From an uncultured Lachnospiraceae bacterium (lineage in GTDB: Bacteria > Bacillota > Clostridia > Lachnospirales > Lachnospiraceae), in NCBI GenBank assembly GCA_946549035.1, contig CAMNQH010000017.1, positions 1 through 56,439 of the forward strand: a DNA stretch of 56,439 bases, given 5' to 3'. The translations under genes and the position numbers were made by a program. The notes under the pieces were generated by a model. It saw only the letters and a program-made list of their open reading frames with translations, ran no database searches and was not told where the DNA came from. Positions 34,768-42,964 of this stretch are shown here, piece after piece (positions within the stretch are counted from its first letter, which is position 1; each line of letters begins with the position of its first letter).

Positions 34768-36057
34768 TTATTTCAAATGAAACGCTTCCTTTATCTCTTC
34801 AATCTGGTTGTCATTAATGGCCACCATCTCTCCCAGGTTTTTGGCAAATACCAGCGCTTTTGCACTGTATTCCGCCACCTCCAAACGATCAAAGGCATTT
34901 AAAAGGCTCTCCCCGGTAACCGCCACGCAGTCATTATTTACAATCACAATGGGCGTACTCTCATTAAATGCTTTGGCCGTCTCTTCCGGCTTCTGATAGA
35001 AATCAGAAAATTTTAGCTTTGGAATATCCCGCATCAAGATATAACTCTCCGGAATAGACTTGGAATCCAATGATTCATCCGTCACCGCATAAGCCATAAT
35101 GTTTGGCGGGTGGGCAATGATGATCGCATTAATTTCCGGATGATTTCTATAAATCTCCTGGTGCAGACGAATGGAACGGCTGGGAACCTTTCCTGCCTCC
35201 CGCTTTGTTCCTCTTATCCCTACAATATCCTCAACCTCCAGGTATTTCCGATCTACGTTATAAGGGGTGATGATAAACTTATCCCCTTCCATCCTCTGAG
35301 AAAAAGAACCCTGAGTGGCATTGATCAGCTTCTGGTCATACGCCCGGTGCACCAGCTTGCACATTTCGGTTCTTGCCTCTTTCTCCTGGCTGGTAATGAT
35401 TTCCGGAAGGAATTCATCCATATTAAAATGGTCTTTCGTATATTTCAACTTGATCTCATCTTCATTCAGGCTTTTGGGAGTTCCAATAATGGAAGCGTCA
35501 ATCTGAAGCCTGGCGCAAAAATCCAGGGTCTCAAATGCTTTAAAGGCGTTAAACAGGCTGTCGCTTCCCACTACTACGCCGTGGTTTTCCAGCACTGCAA
35601 TATCACAGCCTTTTTCAAATTCCCGGGCAATCTTATCTCCCAAATCCTTACTGCCCGGCAGGCCGTACTCCGCCATGGCAATCTTGCCGCATCCCACATA
35701 AGCGTTAGGTATCAGCCTGGTATTTGGAATCTGGCGCACAATACTAAAAGCCACCAACGCAGGCGGGTGAGCATGGAGCACCGCTTTGATATCGCTTCTG
35801 GTCTCATAAACCTTCAGATGAAAGGGGTATTCACTGGAGGGCTTGTGAACGCCTTCCATCGTCCCGTCTTTCTTTATGCAGACCATATCCTTCCTGGTAA
35901 GATTCCCCTTATCAATGCTTCCCGGTGTAATCCACACGTCTCCGTTCTCATCTAAGATGGACAGATTTCCCCCGGAGGTGGTGGTCATGCCATAGCTGTA
36001 GATACGATTCATCATCATAACCAGCTGATCTGCGGGATGGATATAATTCCGATTCAT
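34768..36057 (-). CDS. Tandem class II aldolase/adducin-domain protein
   Basis: A 429-residue protein with two class II aldolase domains. The first (about residues 1-215) keeps SGGNLS, the zinc-ligand HAHPPALVAF and LENHGVVV. The second (about 215-429) is degenerate: the first histidine pair reads IIAHPPNIM and the third motif reads VNNDCVAV in place of ENHG. Only the first domain should therefore bind zinc fully. The likely substrate is a 6-deoxyhexulose phosphate, feeding lactaldehyde toward the compartment, but no encapsulation peptide is evident. Start ATG 36057 is preferred over an upstream in-frame extension because GAGGGGAAG precedes it. Confidence 0.85.
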   Translation of the reverse strand: MNRNYIHPADQLVMMMNRIYSYGMTTTSGGNLSILDENGDVWITPGSIDKGNLTRKDMVCIKKDGTMEGVHKPSSEYPFHLKVYETRSDIKAVLHAHPPALVAFSIVRQIPNTRLIPNAYVGCGKIAMAEYGLPGSKDLGDKIAREFEKGCDIAVLENHGVVVGSDSLFNAFKAFETLDFCARLQIDASIIGTPKSLNEDEIKLKYTKDHFNMDEFLPEIITSQEKEARTEMCKLVHRAYDQKLINATQGSFSQRMEGDKFIITPYNVDRKYLEVEDIVGIRGTKREAGKVPSRSIRLHQEIYRNHPEINAIIIAHPPNIMAYAVTDESLDSKSIPESYILMRDIPKLKFSDFYQKPEETAKAFNESTPIVIVNNDCVAVTGESLLNAFDRLEVAEYSAKALVFAKNLGEMVAINDNQIEEIKEAFHLK

Positions 36058-36094
36058 CTTTCTTCCCCTCTTTCTTTGTTTTGTGTTGCATTTA

Positions 36095-36144
36095 TTTGTT
36101 TTTATTGGTTTTATACTTGAATTATAGTTTGTTTTTATTGGTTT
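36095..36144. repeat. Two 17-bp direct repeats, probable DeoR operator
   Basis: TTTGTTTTTATTGGTTT occurs identically at 36095-36111 and 36128-36144, 33 bp apart (about three helical turns). One copy fills the -35/-10 spacer and the other lies just downstream of the -10. DeoR-type repressors commonly bind such direct repeats. Confidence 0.8.
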
Positions 36145-36149
36145 GTCAA
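36121..36149 (-). promoter_or_regulatory. Perfect consensus promoter of the tandem aldolase gene
   Basis: Minus-strand TTGACA (36149-36144), 17 nt, TATAAT (36126-36121). It is the same exact promoter form as the BMC operon. One of the 17-bp repeats fills the spacer. Confidence 0.85.
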
Positions 36150-36376
36150 TATTAATTTTCTTCTTTTTTCTCTTATTTTTCCAAATTCCCTCTTGCAAAA
36201 CTTATATTTTATGCTAAACTAGAGTTGAATTTATTCATATTTACAAAACCGGAAGGCAACTCTTATTCCGGTTTTAACTGTTTTAACCAAAAAAGCAAAC
36301 CACTCTCAATGAAATCAATACCATATTAAAATAAATAAGCTTCAGGGGCAAAGGCCTGAAGTAAAAGGAGGGCACC

Positions 36377-37729
36377 ATGAGTAATCAATTAGTATGGCAG
36401 GACCGGTTTAACATCGGCGTAGATATCATCGACAGAGAACACAAAAAGCTTTTCGGCATCATGAACAAACTGCTGATGTTTAAAGACGAGGACGGAAAAA
36501 GTCAATGGGTCTGCGAAGAGGGAATTAAATATTTCAAAGAACATGCCATGAAGCACTTTGCAGAAGAAGAAGCATACATGGCATCTATTTCATACCATGA
36601 TTTTGAAACCCACAGACGCCTGCATAACGATTTCCGTCAAAATACGCTTCCGGCTCTTGAAAAGGAACTGCAGCGCACCTGCTACTCTTCGGATTCCGTA
36701 GGTCATTTTTTAAGCGTCTGCGCCGGATGGCTGATCGGACATACTATGACGGAAGATCGCGCCATCACGGGAAAAGGCTCCAGCCGATGGAAAAGTCTGA
36801 TGCCGGAAGAAGAACAGCACATGATCAAAAATACCGTTATACAGCTTATCAACAATATGTTTCAGCTGGATTCCCGGGTGGTCAGCGAAAACTACGGGGG
36901 CGAAAAGTTCGGAAAGGGCATTTACTACCGTCTCCTCTATACCACTGAGAAAAAAGAAATTTGGGAAATTATTCTGGTCTTTGAAGAAAAATTACTGTTA
37001 AGCACCATTGGAAAGCTTATGGGAGACGAATCCGGAAAAATGAACGATATGGTAATGCACGCATCAAGATATGCAGCCAAGCAGTTTTCAGAGCGAATCC
37101 GAGAGCATCTGCCCTCTGCAGAACACTACGAATTAAAAGATGAAAATCTTCTGACCTATGAGCAATTTCGAAGCGCTTTTGAAAAACGCACCCCACAATG
37201 CAGTCTGCTATTTGATACCGGCGCCGGTTATTTTGCATTTTGCACCATAGCTCCCCATATGCCCCAAATCGGAACGGAAACTTCCATCAAAGCAGACAAC
37301 GCCATGGATGAGGTCTCAAAATATATAAAAAACAATGTACAAGCCGAGAGCACAAATCAAAACAAGAAAATACTTGTGGTTGATGATTCCGATACCATTC
37401 TATATGCCATGAAAGAACTTCTGAAAAATGATTACCAGGTATCAACGGCTAAATCCGGGCTATCTGCCATACGCAGCATTACCTTAGACCGGCCAGATCT
37501 GGTTCTTTTAGATTATGAAATGCCTGTATGCGACGGGCCCCAAGTATTGGAAATGATCCGCTCTGAAAAGGATTTTGCTAATCTTCCGGTCATTTTCCTA
37601 ACAGGCAGAATGGACAAAGAAAGCGTAGAAAAAGTCATCCCCTTAAAACCTGCCGGGTATCTGGTCAAGCGCCGGCCGCCTGCAGAGATTAAGAAAAATA
37701 TTGACGACTACATACAAAACCATTCTTAA
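36377..37729 (+). CDS. Hemerythrin - CheX-like - receiver fusion protein
   Basis: A 450-residue soluble protein. Residues 1-140 are a hemerythrin domain with a full diiron ligand set (H22, H60, E64, H79, H83, H122, D127). Residues about 150-320 resemble a CheX/CheC-like domain but lack its usual Glu-Asn phosphatase residues. Residues about 330-450 are a response-regulator receiver with VVDDSD, phosphoacceptor D379 (LVLLDYEMP) and the conserved lysine in LVKRRPP, where KP is expected. An oxygen- or iron-binding input coupled to a phospho-signalling output is inferred. It has no DNA-binding domain. It is monocistronic, opposite the microcompartment promoter. Confidence 0.85.
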   Translation: MSNQLVWQDRFNIGVDIIDREHKKLFGIMNKLLMFKDEDGKSQWVCEEGIKYFKEHAMKHFAEEEAYMASISYHDFETHRRLHNDFRQNTLPALEKELQRTCYSSDSVGHFLSVCAGWLIGHTMTEDRAITGKGSSRWKSLMPEEEQHMIKNTVIQLINNMFQLDSRVVSENYGGEKFGKGIYYRLLYTTEKKEIWEIILVFEEKLLLSTIGKLMGDESGKMNDMVMHASRYAAKQFSERIREHLPSAEHYELKDENLLTYEQFRSAFEKRTPQCSLLFDTGAGYFAFCTIAPHMPQIGTETSIKADNAMDEVSKYIKNNVQAESTNQNKKILVVDDSDTILYAMKELLKNDYQVSTAKSGLSAIRSITLDRPDLVLLDYEMPVCDGPQVLEMIRSEKDFANLPVIFLTGRMDKESVEKVIPLKPAGYLVKRRPPAEIKKNIDDYIQNHS

Positions 37730-37760
37730 GCGTTTGGTAGGCCATTTGATAGAAGGCAAA

Positions 37761-37801
37761 AAAGCCTCCCTGTCATCTGTTTTGATGATCTGGGAGGCTT
37801 T
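37761..37801 (+). terminator. Bidirectional terminator after the hemerythrin-REC gene
   Basis: AAAGCCTCCC (37761-37770) pairs with GGGAGGCTTT (37792-37801), with A-rich and T-rich flanks. It lies between converging genes and should serve both. Confidence 0.85.
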
Positions 37802-37847
37802 CTTTATAGGTTATGTTTTGAAATCTCAAAATTATGTTTTACTAAAA

Positions 37848-38987
37848 TCAAATCACCAAATCCACATGCTGCAGGGTAGACACTTCTCCGGATTCTTTCA
37901 GATATATGCCTGTCTTACGGATCACTCCATTGGCCGTTTTACTGGCATTATCTTTCAGAGCAAATTCCGTGGATGCATTTCCTAGATAGATGGCTCCTAC
38001 TCCCGCTTCCTTTAAGCCAATCAAACGATCATTTCCCTGTTCATCCTTGGTCCAAATCTTCAAATCGTTAAATACGCTGTCGTTCTCGTCAATCCAGCCG
38101 TTCTTATCCTGGTCATATGCCGCCAAATCCTTAAAACCATCCCCGGATCTCGTTCCAAAAAGCTCGCTTCCGTCGTTGATTTTTCCGTCCTTATTCTTAT
38201 CCAAAGCCAGAAAACCGCTGCCCTGGCCTACAAAAGAAATACTCTCTTCTTTACCGTCTGCATCCAGGTCAAACAAAAATTTCTGATCGGTAACTGTAGC
38301 AACATTGGTATCCAGATTAATTACCAAAGGATCAGTGCAAATATAGTCCTCCTGCACAATACTGTCATATTTTGCGCAAAAAGCCCTGGACATCTCCAAT
38401 GTTACGCCAAAATTAATCTCCCTGCCGTCTGCTGTTTTCACCAGCCCCGCAGCCTGATAAGCAGTATGCTCCGTCTCTGTAACGAAGGCGCTGGTCACGG
38501 TGGTCTTCGTCCATTTGGTCGCGTTCCCGCCGCTGCCGCTTATATTCATGCCGCTGCCCTTTAACACAATTCCTCTCTTTTCCATAAAAGAGGCCTCTGC
38601 CTGATATTGAGACTTCAACTGTTTCATTTCCATCAGGCTCTGGCTGGAATTTCCACCTCGCATTTGATTTAAGGCTTTGATCATTTTTTTCAAAAGCTCC
38701 AGCTTCAACTGCATCGGATTCTCTCTTGGGACTTCATCGGTATGCTCCGTCTTTTGCAGCATATCGGAAAACAGCTTGCCTTCGTTCTCCTTTCTGCGCT
38801 CCTCCTTCTCCTGCTGCAGCCGCTCCTGTTCCTCTTTCATCTGTTCCACCATGCTGATACCTTCCTTGGAAAAATCCAGGGTAGCCGCATCCTCTGCCGT
38901 AGTAATCATAGAAGCCTTGTACTCCTGCGCATACTTCTTGTACTCTCGTTGGGATTTCATAGCAACTGCGCTTGACTGAATCTTCAT
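37848..38987 (-). CDS. EF-hand/calcium-repeat protein of unknown function
   Basis: A 379-residue protein. The N-terminal half is charged coiled coil (MVEQMKEEQERLQQEKEERR). The C-terminal half carries acidic loops of the DxDxDG type: DLDADGKEE, ALDKNKDGKINDGSELFG and DQDKNGWIDENDSVFNDL, likely calcium sites as in VCBS/EF-hand repeats. No signal peptide is seen, so export is unclear. Start ATG 38987 follows AAGGAGGGAAAAGT; a longer frame to 39086 lacks a ribosome site. Its neighbour encodes a FliD-like protein. Confidence 0.75.
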   Translation of the reverse strand: MKIQSSAVAMKSQREYKKYAQEYKASMITTAEDAATLDFSKEGISMVEQMKEEQERLQQEKEERRKENEGKLFSDMLQKTEHTDEVPRENPMQLKLELLKKMIKALNQMRGGNSSQSLMEMKQLKSQYQAEASFMEKRGIVLKGSGMNISGSGGNATKWTKTTVTSAFVTETEHTAYQAAGLVKTADGREINFGVTLEMSRAFCAKYDSIVQEDYICTDPLVINLDTNVATVTDQKFLFDLDADGKEESISFVGQGSGFLALDKNKDGKINDGSELFGTRSGDGFKDLAAYDQDKNGWIDENDSVFNDLKIWTKDEQGNDRLIGLKEAGVGAIYLGNASTEFALKDNASKTANGVIRKTGIYLKESGEVSTLQHVDLVI

Positions 38988-39289
38988 ACTTTTCCCTCCT
39001 TGACGTATGACACGCCGCCCGTCCTTTTTCTGCCGGACAGCCAATGGATACATCCTTATATCCACGTATATTTTCACATGCTTCATTATATATATCGGAA
39101 ATTTTTATGAAATTTTTCACAGAAGTTGTATAAAAGAAAAAATTCGGTCTATACTATCATTACCGAAGGAGAAATGCATGGCCCCCACCTGTTTCTCCTT
39201 TGGTACTACCAAAGATGAAGTTAAATACTTATCCTCCCCTTTTTTTAACCCCCGGCTGCGATTGCTGCCGGGGGTACTTGTATTTCTAT
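38988..39289. other. Structured intergenic region with nested hairpins
   Basis: It holds, in order, a minus-strand terminator-like stem (39143-39148 with 39162-39167, plus a T6 run), an overlapping 13-nt hairpin (39162-39174 with 39192-39204), a 17-bp palindrome CTTTGGTACTACCAAAG (39199-39215) and a GC-rich hairpin (39249-39256 with 39267-39274). The first two cannot form together because they share 39162-39167. Confidence 0.6.
39137..39167 (-). terminator. Candidate attenuator-type terminator upstream of the EF-hand gene
   Basis: On the minus strand TTCGGT (39167-39162), 13 nt, ACCGAA (39148-39143), then TTTTTTC. The 5' arm can instead pair with ACCAAAGGAGAAA upstream, which would prevent termination. 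Confidence 0.45.
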
Positions 39290-39306
39290 TTAGAATAAGG
39301 AATTAA
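39179..39306 (+). CDS. Candidate small protein of 42 residues
   Basis: ATG 39179 follows AAGGAG with 7-nt spacing and opens a 42-codon frame (MAPTCFSFGTTKDEVKYLSS..., ending FLFRIRN). A weak promoter, TTGTAT-18-TATACT, lies upstream. The ribosome site pairs with codons 5-8, which would mask it. The frame ends 17 nt inside the convergent gene. I recognise no family, and it may be chance. Confidence 0.2.
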
Positions 39307-40210
39307 ATAGGGCGCCTGCTAAGCTGCCGCTGCCATAGCCTCCGCCGTAGCCTCCCATACCCAGATAGCTGCCCAAGGCGCTGTAATTGCCGTAACTTCC
39401 ATAGCTGCCCAGAGCGCTGGAAAGCCCGTAATTACTGTAACCGCCATAGCCGCTGTAAGGAATGCTGCCATAGCTTCCATAGTTTCCATATCCGTAGCCG
39501 CTATAGGGAATACTGCCATAGCTCATGTTTCCAAATTTTGCATATCGGGAAGCGGCCTGCTCTGATACGGCATTAGCTTCTACATAAATGCTCTTTGTGG
39601 AAGTCTTCCCCGCAAAAGAATCCGTACTGCCAAAGGCCTTTTCCAGAGCGGAAATATCTGCCTTTTCCAAAGCCTCCTGATTTATCTGCAACGTGCCGTC
39701 TTTTGCCGCTGTAATGCCCACTGCTGCCAGTTCTTCTTGATGGTCGCTGTAATTACTTTTTAGCTGCTGCGCATAAAGCTCATTCATGGTGCCGCCGGCA
39801 CTACTCATATTCTTTACCATCTCATTGTAGGAATCAATGAAATTAGTCACTTCCGCCGTATACTCTTTGGTGCTCCCCTTCTCCTTCGCCAGAGCCGCTA
39901 AACTGTCCTTTCCAGAATCCATCAAGTTCTGGCCATGCACCCGCAGGCTGGCAGTGGCATTTTTCGTTCCCTCATAGATAGCGTCTGCCTTCTGGGCCGC
40001 CAAAGTTGCATAATTTCTTGCCGTGCCATAAGTGCTGCTACTGCCATACGCCTTGTTTCCATAGCTTTGATTCACTCCATAAGCACGGCCTGTTCTGGAT
40101 GTACTTGCCACCCTGGTGCTCCCTGTTCTTGGAACGTTAAATCCATTGCTTCTTGATACTGGGGATATGCCCGTCATTCCATACATGCTTGATATTCCTG
40201 AAATCCTCAT
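39290..40210 (-). CDS. FliD-like protein with Gly/Tyr-rich C-terminal repeats
   Basis: A 306-residue protein. A central region has the pattern of the FliD (flagellar cap) C-terminus: VTNFIDSYNEMVKNM and LAAVGITAAKDGTLQINQEALEKA. The N-terminus is Ser/Arg/Tyr-rich, and the last roughly 85 residues repeat YGSIPYSGYGYGNYG-like units. No signal peptide is visible. A cell-surface or appendage role is inferred from composition, but no flagellar genes are nearby. Start ATG 40210 follows AGGAGGG; an upstream extension is unlikely. Confidence 0.65.
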   Translation of the reverse strand: MRISGISSMYGMTGISPVSRSNGFNVPRTGSTRVASTSRTGRAYGVNQSYGNKAYGSSSTYGTARNYATLAAQKADAIYEGTKNATASLRVHGQNLMDSGKDSLAALAKEKGSTKEYTAEVTNFIDSYNEMVKNMSSAGGTMNELYAQQLKSNYSDHQEELAAVGITAAKDGTLQINQEALEKADISALEKAFGSTDSFAGKTSTKSIYVEANAVSEQAASRYAKFGNMSYGSIPYSGYGYGNYGSYGSIPYSGYGGYSNYGLSSALGSYGSYGNYSALGSYLGMGGYGGGYGSGSLAGALFNSLF

Positions 40211-40381
40211 ATGAATCCCTCCTGGTGCTAGGTTTTGATTTTTTGTAACAGAAGCGGCGGATAGGCGATTGAATACTCCATGGCAGCAAACTCCTAACAT
40301 ATTGATACCGCTTACTGTTAATTATATCGGATCCCCTTGCCAGCAGCAAAGGGCTTTGTCACCAACGGGATTGCTTCTGTC

Positions 40382-40449
40382 ATCAAGAGAGACTACCCTC
40401 AGTGGACAAGGGGACACACGGTCCCTTTGTCTACTGAGGGTAGCTTGAT
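40382..40449. repeat. Long imperfect inverted repeat at the end of the sensor kinase gene
   Basis: CTACCCTCAGTGGACAAGGGGAC (40393-40415 region) pairs with GTCCCTTTGTCTACTGAGGGTAG (40421-40443) over 23 positions with two G-T mismatches. The outer arms ATCAAG and CTTGAT extend it. It covers the kinase stop codon and lacks a T-run, so it is more like a small mobile palindrome or mRNA-stability hairpin than a terminator. Confidence 0.6.
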
Positions 40450-41996
40450 TGAAGTAATATGGTTAAGAGAAAGCTTCCTGCTTCTTCTCTGCATTCCAGA
40501 TAACCGCCGTATTTTTTTACACATCGGGCGATGTTTTTCAATCCCAATCCATGCTCTTCTTTTTGGAGCTTTTCCGATACTGGAAAGCTTCCTTCCCACT
40601 TTACGCTCCCCCGTTTTATGGAATTACGCATCTCCAGGAAAAATATCCCTTCTCTCTGTACTCCTTTTAAAGAAACCATCCGCTCTTTCACAGGCAATTT
40701 TTTACACGCCTCCATGGCATTGTTCCATGCATTATTTAATATGATACTAATATCAAAGGGATGAATCTCAAGACTTTGGGGAAAACAAAAACGACATTCC
40801 AAACGTATTCCTTCGCTTTTAGCCTGCTGCCGGAATCGGTGTATAATCACATCGGTCACGGTATTTCCTGTATACTCATGAACTTGAAATTGATCTAACG
40901 CATGCTCCATGCTCCCAAGATACCCTATCAGTTCTTTTTGAATGGATTCCTCTGTTCCCACGGGCAACCCTCCGATAGATTCCTCTGTTCCTACGGGCAA
41001 TCCTTCGATAGATTCCTCTTTCACATGTTTCTGTCTCTTTGTTTGCATCAGCCTGATCAGGGCATGGATATCCGCCGCATAATTTTTCATGTCGTGCCGC
41101 ATTCCCTTAAGTCCTTCCTGCATCCCCTCCAGATCCCGCAGATAACGCTCCATATCCTCCAGCTGGCTTTGATACACTTGATGGTGGAAGCGTTCCTCCT
41201 CTTCTTCAATCAGCCGGCAGCGCATCCGAATGCCAGAAACCACCAGAAGCACACTGCAAAAGGCAATACCTGGAATCATCACATACAAAAAAGGCGTATT
41301 GTCAAAGATCAAATGCATCTGATCATCCAACACAAACACCCACATGCTGCGCAGTAAAATTCCAAGGCCAAAACTTACCGCCACAGGAATCATCAAATAA
41401 AAAAGCTCACTTCCCTTTGGCTTCCTTCCCGCCCGTACCAGATACTTTACACATTCCCTAAGAGTCAAAAAAACACAAACCAGATACATTGTAAAGAAAA
41501 GCCATTGCCATCCGTCCTGTATAATCCCGGCCCAGAACATATACTGTTTTTCTCCTATTTCCTGCTGTTCTAATAAACGATTCAGCAGGGCAAACAATAA
41601 ATTGGGAAACAAATAAGTAAGGCAAAATACGCCAAAACGCAGAATTTCACAGACTGCCGTATACATCAGCGTCAGATAAGTTACTTCCGTCCCTCTTTTG
41701 GGGCTATAGCACAATCCGCTTACGAGAAGTATTAAGCACCCCAGCAGAACGCCCCCAATGGTATCTCGGCTATTTCTGATTAAAGTTTCAGGACCGTATA
41801 TCAGTTTCCGAACAGGCTCCGCATACATAATCAACATACGGTATATTCCAAAGGGAGCAGCCAGCATGATATACGCCCGCCATTTTTCCCAATTACTGCT
41901 TTGGATTCCCAACACCTGTATCATTAAGCGGTAAAACAACCATCCCTGGGCAGCCAAAAACAAAATATCCATTAAAACTTCCAGTTCCTTGTTCAT
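40431..41996 (-). CDS. AgrC-like sensor histidine kinase (GHKL ATPase)
   Basis: A 521-residue kinase with about six N-terminal membrane segments (within residues 1-265), a coiled coil, the HPK10-type phosphorylation box MRHDMKNYAADIHAL and a GHKL ATPase (N-box ISIILNNAWNNAMEA, G-box GLGLKNIARCVKKYGG). This is the class that senses autoinducing peptides. An 11-residue repeat (ESIEGLPVGTE/ESIGGLPVGTE) interrupts the stretch after the H-box. Start ATG 41996 follows AGGAGGTAAGG. It is paired with the LytTR regulator immediately upstream; no AgrB/AgrD genes are visible. Confidence 0.9.
   Translation of the reverse strand: MNKELEVLMDILFLAAQGWLFYRLMIQVLGIQSSNWEKWRAYIMLAAPFGIYRMLIMYAEPVRKLIYGPETLIRNSRDTIGGVLLGCLILLVSGLCYSPKRGTEVTYLTLMYTAVCEILRFGVFCLTYLFPNLLFALLNRLLEQQEIGEKQYMFWAGIIQDGWQWLFFTMYLVCVFLTLRECVKYLVRAGRKPKGSELFYLMIPVAVSFGLGILLRSMWVFVLDDQMHLIFDNTPFLYVMIPGIAFCSVLLVVSGIRMRCRLIEEEEERFHHQVYQSQLEDMERYLRDLEGMQEGLKGMRHDMKNYAADIHALIRLMQTKRQKHVKEESIEGLPVGTEESIGGLPVGTEESIQKELIGYLGSMEHALDQFQVHEYTGNTVTDVIIHRFRQQAKSEGIRLECRFCFPQSLEIHPFDISIILNNAWNNAMEACKKLPVKERMVSLKGVQREGIFFLEMRNSIKRGSVKWEGSFPVSEKLQKEEHGLGLKNIARCVKKYGGYLECREEAGSFLLTILLQSSYPQ
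40945..41019. repeat. 33-bp tandem repeat inside the kinase gene
   Basis: Units 40945-40977 and 40978-41010 differ at three positions, and a 9-nt partial third unit follows. It encodes the 11-residue repeat ESIxGLPVGTE. The unit length keeps the frame. Confidence 0.9.
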
Positions 41997-42044
41997 CCTT
42001 ACCTCCTGATACACTCCCCTTTATCCAAGTAACCAATTTTTATT

Positions 42045-42737
42045 TCAGGGAATTACTCTTCTCAAATACGCCGCATAGGCCGACGCAAACTCCCCGCATT
42101 TTTGTTTCGCCAGGTAAACCTCTTCTCCGTTTTTTAAAAAAACCGTTACGGCGTCATAGCCGCTGACATGTAGTAAATGCACCAGATATCCCCGATGACA
42201 CCGAAAAAAATCATTTCCAAGACGCCGTTCAAGCTCCTGCATCCTGCCGTAGAATTCCACAATTTCTGTTTCCGTATGCAAAAGAATCTTTCTGCCGCTG
42301 CTCTCCGCATAATAAATCTGGTCCAAAGGAATAAAGCGATACGCATTCCCTTCCTTTACCTTCAAGGGCTGACGCTCTTTCTTTTGCTTTACATGATTTA
42401 CGGCGCGTTCAAACACATGGCAAAATTTTTCATCATCCAAAGGCTTCAGCAAATAGTGAAATGCCCCTACGTCAAAGGCCTCGAATACATGTTCCGAATG
42501 GGCCGTAACAAAAATCACCAATATCCCTGGATATTGATGCAATTTCTCGGCAATTTCTATGCCACTTGCTTCCTCTAAGCTAATATCCAAAAACACAATA
42601 TCCCACTCCAAAGCCCGGGCCAGCAGCTCCTCGCCTGAAGAAAGGCAAGTTACTCTGCATTTCGGCTCTTTTTTTAAGATTCGTGCCTTGATATCTTCAC
42701 AGATTCTTTTTTCATCATCACAGACTGCAATTTCCAT
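42045..42737 (-). CDS. AgrA-like LytTR response regulator
   Basis: A 230-residue regulator: receiver domain with MEIAVCDDEKRI and phosphoacceptor IVFLDISLEEA, lysine region YLLKPLDDEKF, then a LytTR DNA-binding domain (YAESSGRKILLHTE, NDFFRCHRGYLVHL). It pairs with the adjacent AgrC-like kinase, 48 nt downstream. Start ATG 42737 is preferred to an upstream frame because it directly begins the receiver fold. It is homologous to, but distinct from, the partial regulator at 1-343. Confidence 0.93.
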   Translation of the reverse strand: MEIAVCDDEKRICEDIKARILKKEPKCRVTCLSSGEELLARALEWDIVFLDISLEEASGIEIAEKLHQYPGILVIFVTAHSEHVFEAFDVGAFHYLLKPLDDEKFCHVFERAVNHVKQKKERQPLKVKEGNAYRFIPLDQIYYAESSGRKILLHTETEIVEFYGRMQELERRLGNDFFRCHRGYLVHLLHVSGYDAVTVFLKNGEEVYLAKQKCGEFASAYAAYLRRVIP

Positions 42738-42964
42738 CGTCACTCTCTCCACCGCTTTCCATATATCGGGATTCGCCTTATCATTCCCAATCACTATATG
42801 TTTCGTCAGGATAGATTCATTTCTGTAGAATCTGTCATGAATTATGCCCTTTTTGCCATGGAATCTATTCCTGGCAAAAGAATAAAACCATTCATAATTT
42901 TATAATAAAAAACACCTTTTGAGGGAATACAGGAATCTGCTTCCCATTTTTATGGATTCTGTGT

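Larger units (their letters stand above)
36058..36376. other. Divergent regulatory region between tandem aldolase and hemerythrin-REC gene
   Basis: Besides the aldolase promoter and repeats, the plus strand has TTGCAA (36193-36198), 16 nt, TAAACT (36215-36220) with an extended TG, a fair promoter for the hemerythrin gene. The predicted leader of about 150 nt contains two hairpins: AAAACCGGAA/TTCCGGTTTT (36245-36275) and CTTCAGG/CCTGAAG (about 36340-36361), the latter just before the ribosome binding site AAAGGAGGG. Confidence 0.6.

Noticed and set aside
39160-39280. T-box or c-di-GMP riboswitch in the structured region
   Set aside because: The GGTGG-like stretch lacks the conserved T-box sequence and no GEMM core was found, so only generic hairpins are reported.
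40337-40744. Plus-strand 135-codon ORF over the kinase 3' end
   Set aside because: It is antisense to the well-supported kinase frame, has no ribosome site and no recognisable domain; the shared interest is the palindrome only.
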